Shown in pieces: positions 62,901 to 64,000 of a stretch of 64,000 nucleotides of DNA. The notes under the pieces are model-generated. The model was not told the DNA's origin, did no database searches, and was given only the letters and a program-made list of their open reading frames with translations. Every line of letters begins with the position of its first letter. Position 1 is the stretch's first letter. Where the stretch lies: assembly GCF_001278055.1 (NCBI RefSeq), contig NZ_CP010802.1, positions 1,054,001-1,118,000 of the forward strand, read 5' to 3'. A program made the translations under genes and the position numbers. The stretch is from Desulfuromonas soudanensis (GTDB lineage Bacteria; Desulfobacterota; Desulfuromonadia; Desulfuromonadales; WTL).

Positions 62901-64000
62901 TTGTCGGAAATTTTCTTTGATCGGGTGACTGCGGTCATCCACGATACGGCAAGGCTTGAGGATATCAGTCTTCGCCTCGGCCCTGAGGAGCACTGGGCCA
63001 TTGTCGGGGCCAACGGCTCGGGGAAAACCGCCCTGGGGAACCTCCTCTGCGGCGGGCTCGAGGTCATCTCCGGTACCTATTCCACTACGGACAAAAACGA
63101 ATACGTCTCCTTTGAAAAAATAGACCGAATTCTCGAGCTCGAAAGGTACAATGATGACTCCGATTTTTTGGGGTTTGCCGACCAGGGAACGAGGGTCAGC
63201 GCCTTCATTCTCGGTGAGGACGCGGCCGCCGGACCGAGGCTCCTTGCGCTGGCCCGGGAAATGGGCTTTACGAAAATTCTCGATCGCGGCATCAAGTTTC
63301 TCTCCACCGGAGAGATGCGCAAGGTCGTCATCTGCAAGGCCCTGATGCAGGAACCGGAACTCCTCGTTCTGGATGAACCCTTCGACGGACTCGACCTTGA
63401 GTCCTGCGCTCTGCTTAAAACCCTGATCGGCAACGCGGCGGACAAGGGGATCCGGGTCGTTCTGCTGCTGAATCGCTTCAGCGAAATCATCCCGGAAATA
63501 ACCCATATCGCCTACCTGAAGGACTGCCGGGTCCTCCTGTCGGGGACCAGGGATCTCCTCCTCGCCTCGGAGGCCCTGCGCAGATTCCACGCCTTTCATT
63601 ACACCCTTCCGCCCCGTCTCCCAGAAGTCGATTCGTCCTGCACGACGTCTGCGCTGCCGGCCCAGACGCCGCTCATCGAAATGAAGGGCGTGGTCGTCCG
63701 TTATGATGGACGGTTTATCCTCAACCGCCTCGACTGGACGGTGCGCCCCGGCGAGCACTGGAAGATCACGGGGCCCAACGGCGCGGGGAAATCGACCCTC
63801 CTGAGCCTCGTGAGCGGTGACAACACCCAGGCCTATGCCAACGATATCCGGCTCTTCGGCATAAAAAAAGGCTCGGGAGAGAGTGTCTGGGAGATCAAGA
63901 AACGCATCGGTCTGGTCTCGACGTCCTTTCAGCAGGAGTACCGGGTCGGGGCCACGGTTAAGGTCGTCGTCATTTCAGGATTTTTCGATTCCATCGGCAT
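62901..64000 (+). CDS. modF: ModF-type double ATP-binding ABC protein (cut by window edge)
   Basis: Partial; about 366 codons visible. Two ABC ATPase domains in one chain: Walker A1 GANGSGKTAL, signature LSTGEMRK, Walker B1 LLVLDEPFDGLD, then from about residue 255 Walker A2 GPNGAGKSTLL. The text closely follows ModF/PhrA (FKYLSTGE, LNRFSEI, SGDN region, SGFFDSIG). No transmembrane part; role in the molybdate locus is unclear even in E. coli. The start is TTG 62901 with GGAG six bases upstream; an ATG at 62893 is in another frame. Confidence 0.9.
   Translation, partial: MSEIFFDRVTAVIHDTARLEDISLRLGPEEHWAIVGANGSGKTALGNLLCGGLEVISGTYSTTDKNEYVSFEKIDRILELERYNDDSDFLGFADQGTRVSAFILGEDAAAGPRLLALAREMGFTKILDRGIKFLSTGEMRKVVICKALMQEPELLVLDEPFDGLDLESCALLKTLIGNAADKGIRVVLLLNRFSEIIPEITHIAYLKDCRVLLSGTRDLLLASEALRRFHAFHYTLPPRLPEVDSSCTTSALPAQTPLIEMKGVVVRYDGRFILNRLDWTVRPGEHWKITGPNGAGKSTLLSLVSGDNTQAYANDIRLFGIKKGSGESVWEIKKRIGLVSTSFQQEYRVGATVKVVVISGFFDSIG

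Overview
The window is a 64 kb piece of a GC-rich bacterial chromosome, most likely a Desulfuromonadales/Geobacter-type organism (inference). Signs are the FtsK–UppP–RNase J–PlsC strip, a DUF4212/acetate-type sodium symporter pair, an FprA flavodiiron protein, rubrerythrin plus desulfoferrodoxin, a KaiC-like/PEP-synthase hybrid and an A2-type caa3 oxidase. Genes are dense, with many 1–4 base overlaps (ATGA, TGATG) that suggest translational coupling.

Layout. 1–4.4 kb (minus strand): ftsK (cut by the window edge), uppP, RNase J, plsC. 4.5–6.1 kb (plus): ssb with a good promoter and terminator, a small unknown gene, a HEAT-repeat gene. 6.1–11.5 kb (minus): an HD-GYP-like protein, a HEAT protein split by a nine-C tract, an isochorismatase-fold hydrolase and a long-chain acyl-CoA ligase. 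11.6–20.2 kb: coaE, a serine hydrolase, an IclR regulator, a universal stress protein, a TIM-barrel epimerase-like protein, an SSS symporter with its small subunit, truD, trmB and a mono-haem cytochrome. 20.4–28.1 kb (plus): DAHP synthase, FprA, an alanine/glycine:Na+ symporter, priA, gdhA. 28.3–38.5 kb (mostly minus): uraA–upp, the KaiC-like/PPDK-N protein, mltA (plus), a KamA/EpmB-like radical SAM enzyme, and a four-gene overlapping set (slyX–rhodanese–MauE-like–B12/radical SAM). 38.8–45.0 kb (plus): sco1–ctaD–ctaE–ctaF–ctaC–ctaB, then rubrerythrin and desulfoferrodoxin: oxygen respiration beside oxygen detoxification. 45.2–47.8 kb: a PLA2-motif lipoprotein, a PAP2 phosphatase and a DUF3943-like outer-membrane protein.

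48–61.5 kb is an accessory island. It starts with an integron-type integrase (with an extra N-terminal domain) and two recognisable attC sites around a low-GC cassette gene. The island has been invaded by an IS91-type element with its own tyrosine recombinase, a truncated IS21, a tandem array of a REP-associated transposase (RAYT) and a 5'-truncated IS1182-like element. Low-GC or stand-alone genes follow: an orphan HigA, a DUF1571-like protein, a Phd/ParE toxin-antitoxin pair and a RAYT remnant. The window closes with a fused double CDP-alcohol phosphatidyltransferase and modF (cut by the edge).

The most unusual item is the RAYT array at 54234–56969: three 5' copies of the transposase gene, each headed by one or two 31-bp REPs, followed by one full copy closed by an inverted REP. 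The copies look identical on reading. Each truncated copy keeps the whole HUH/tyrosine catalytic domain but loses the DnaA-like C-terminal domain. No tRNA, rRNA or CRISPR array was recognised.
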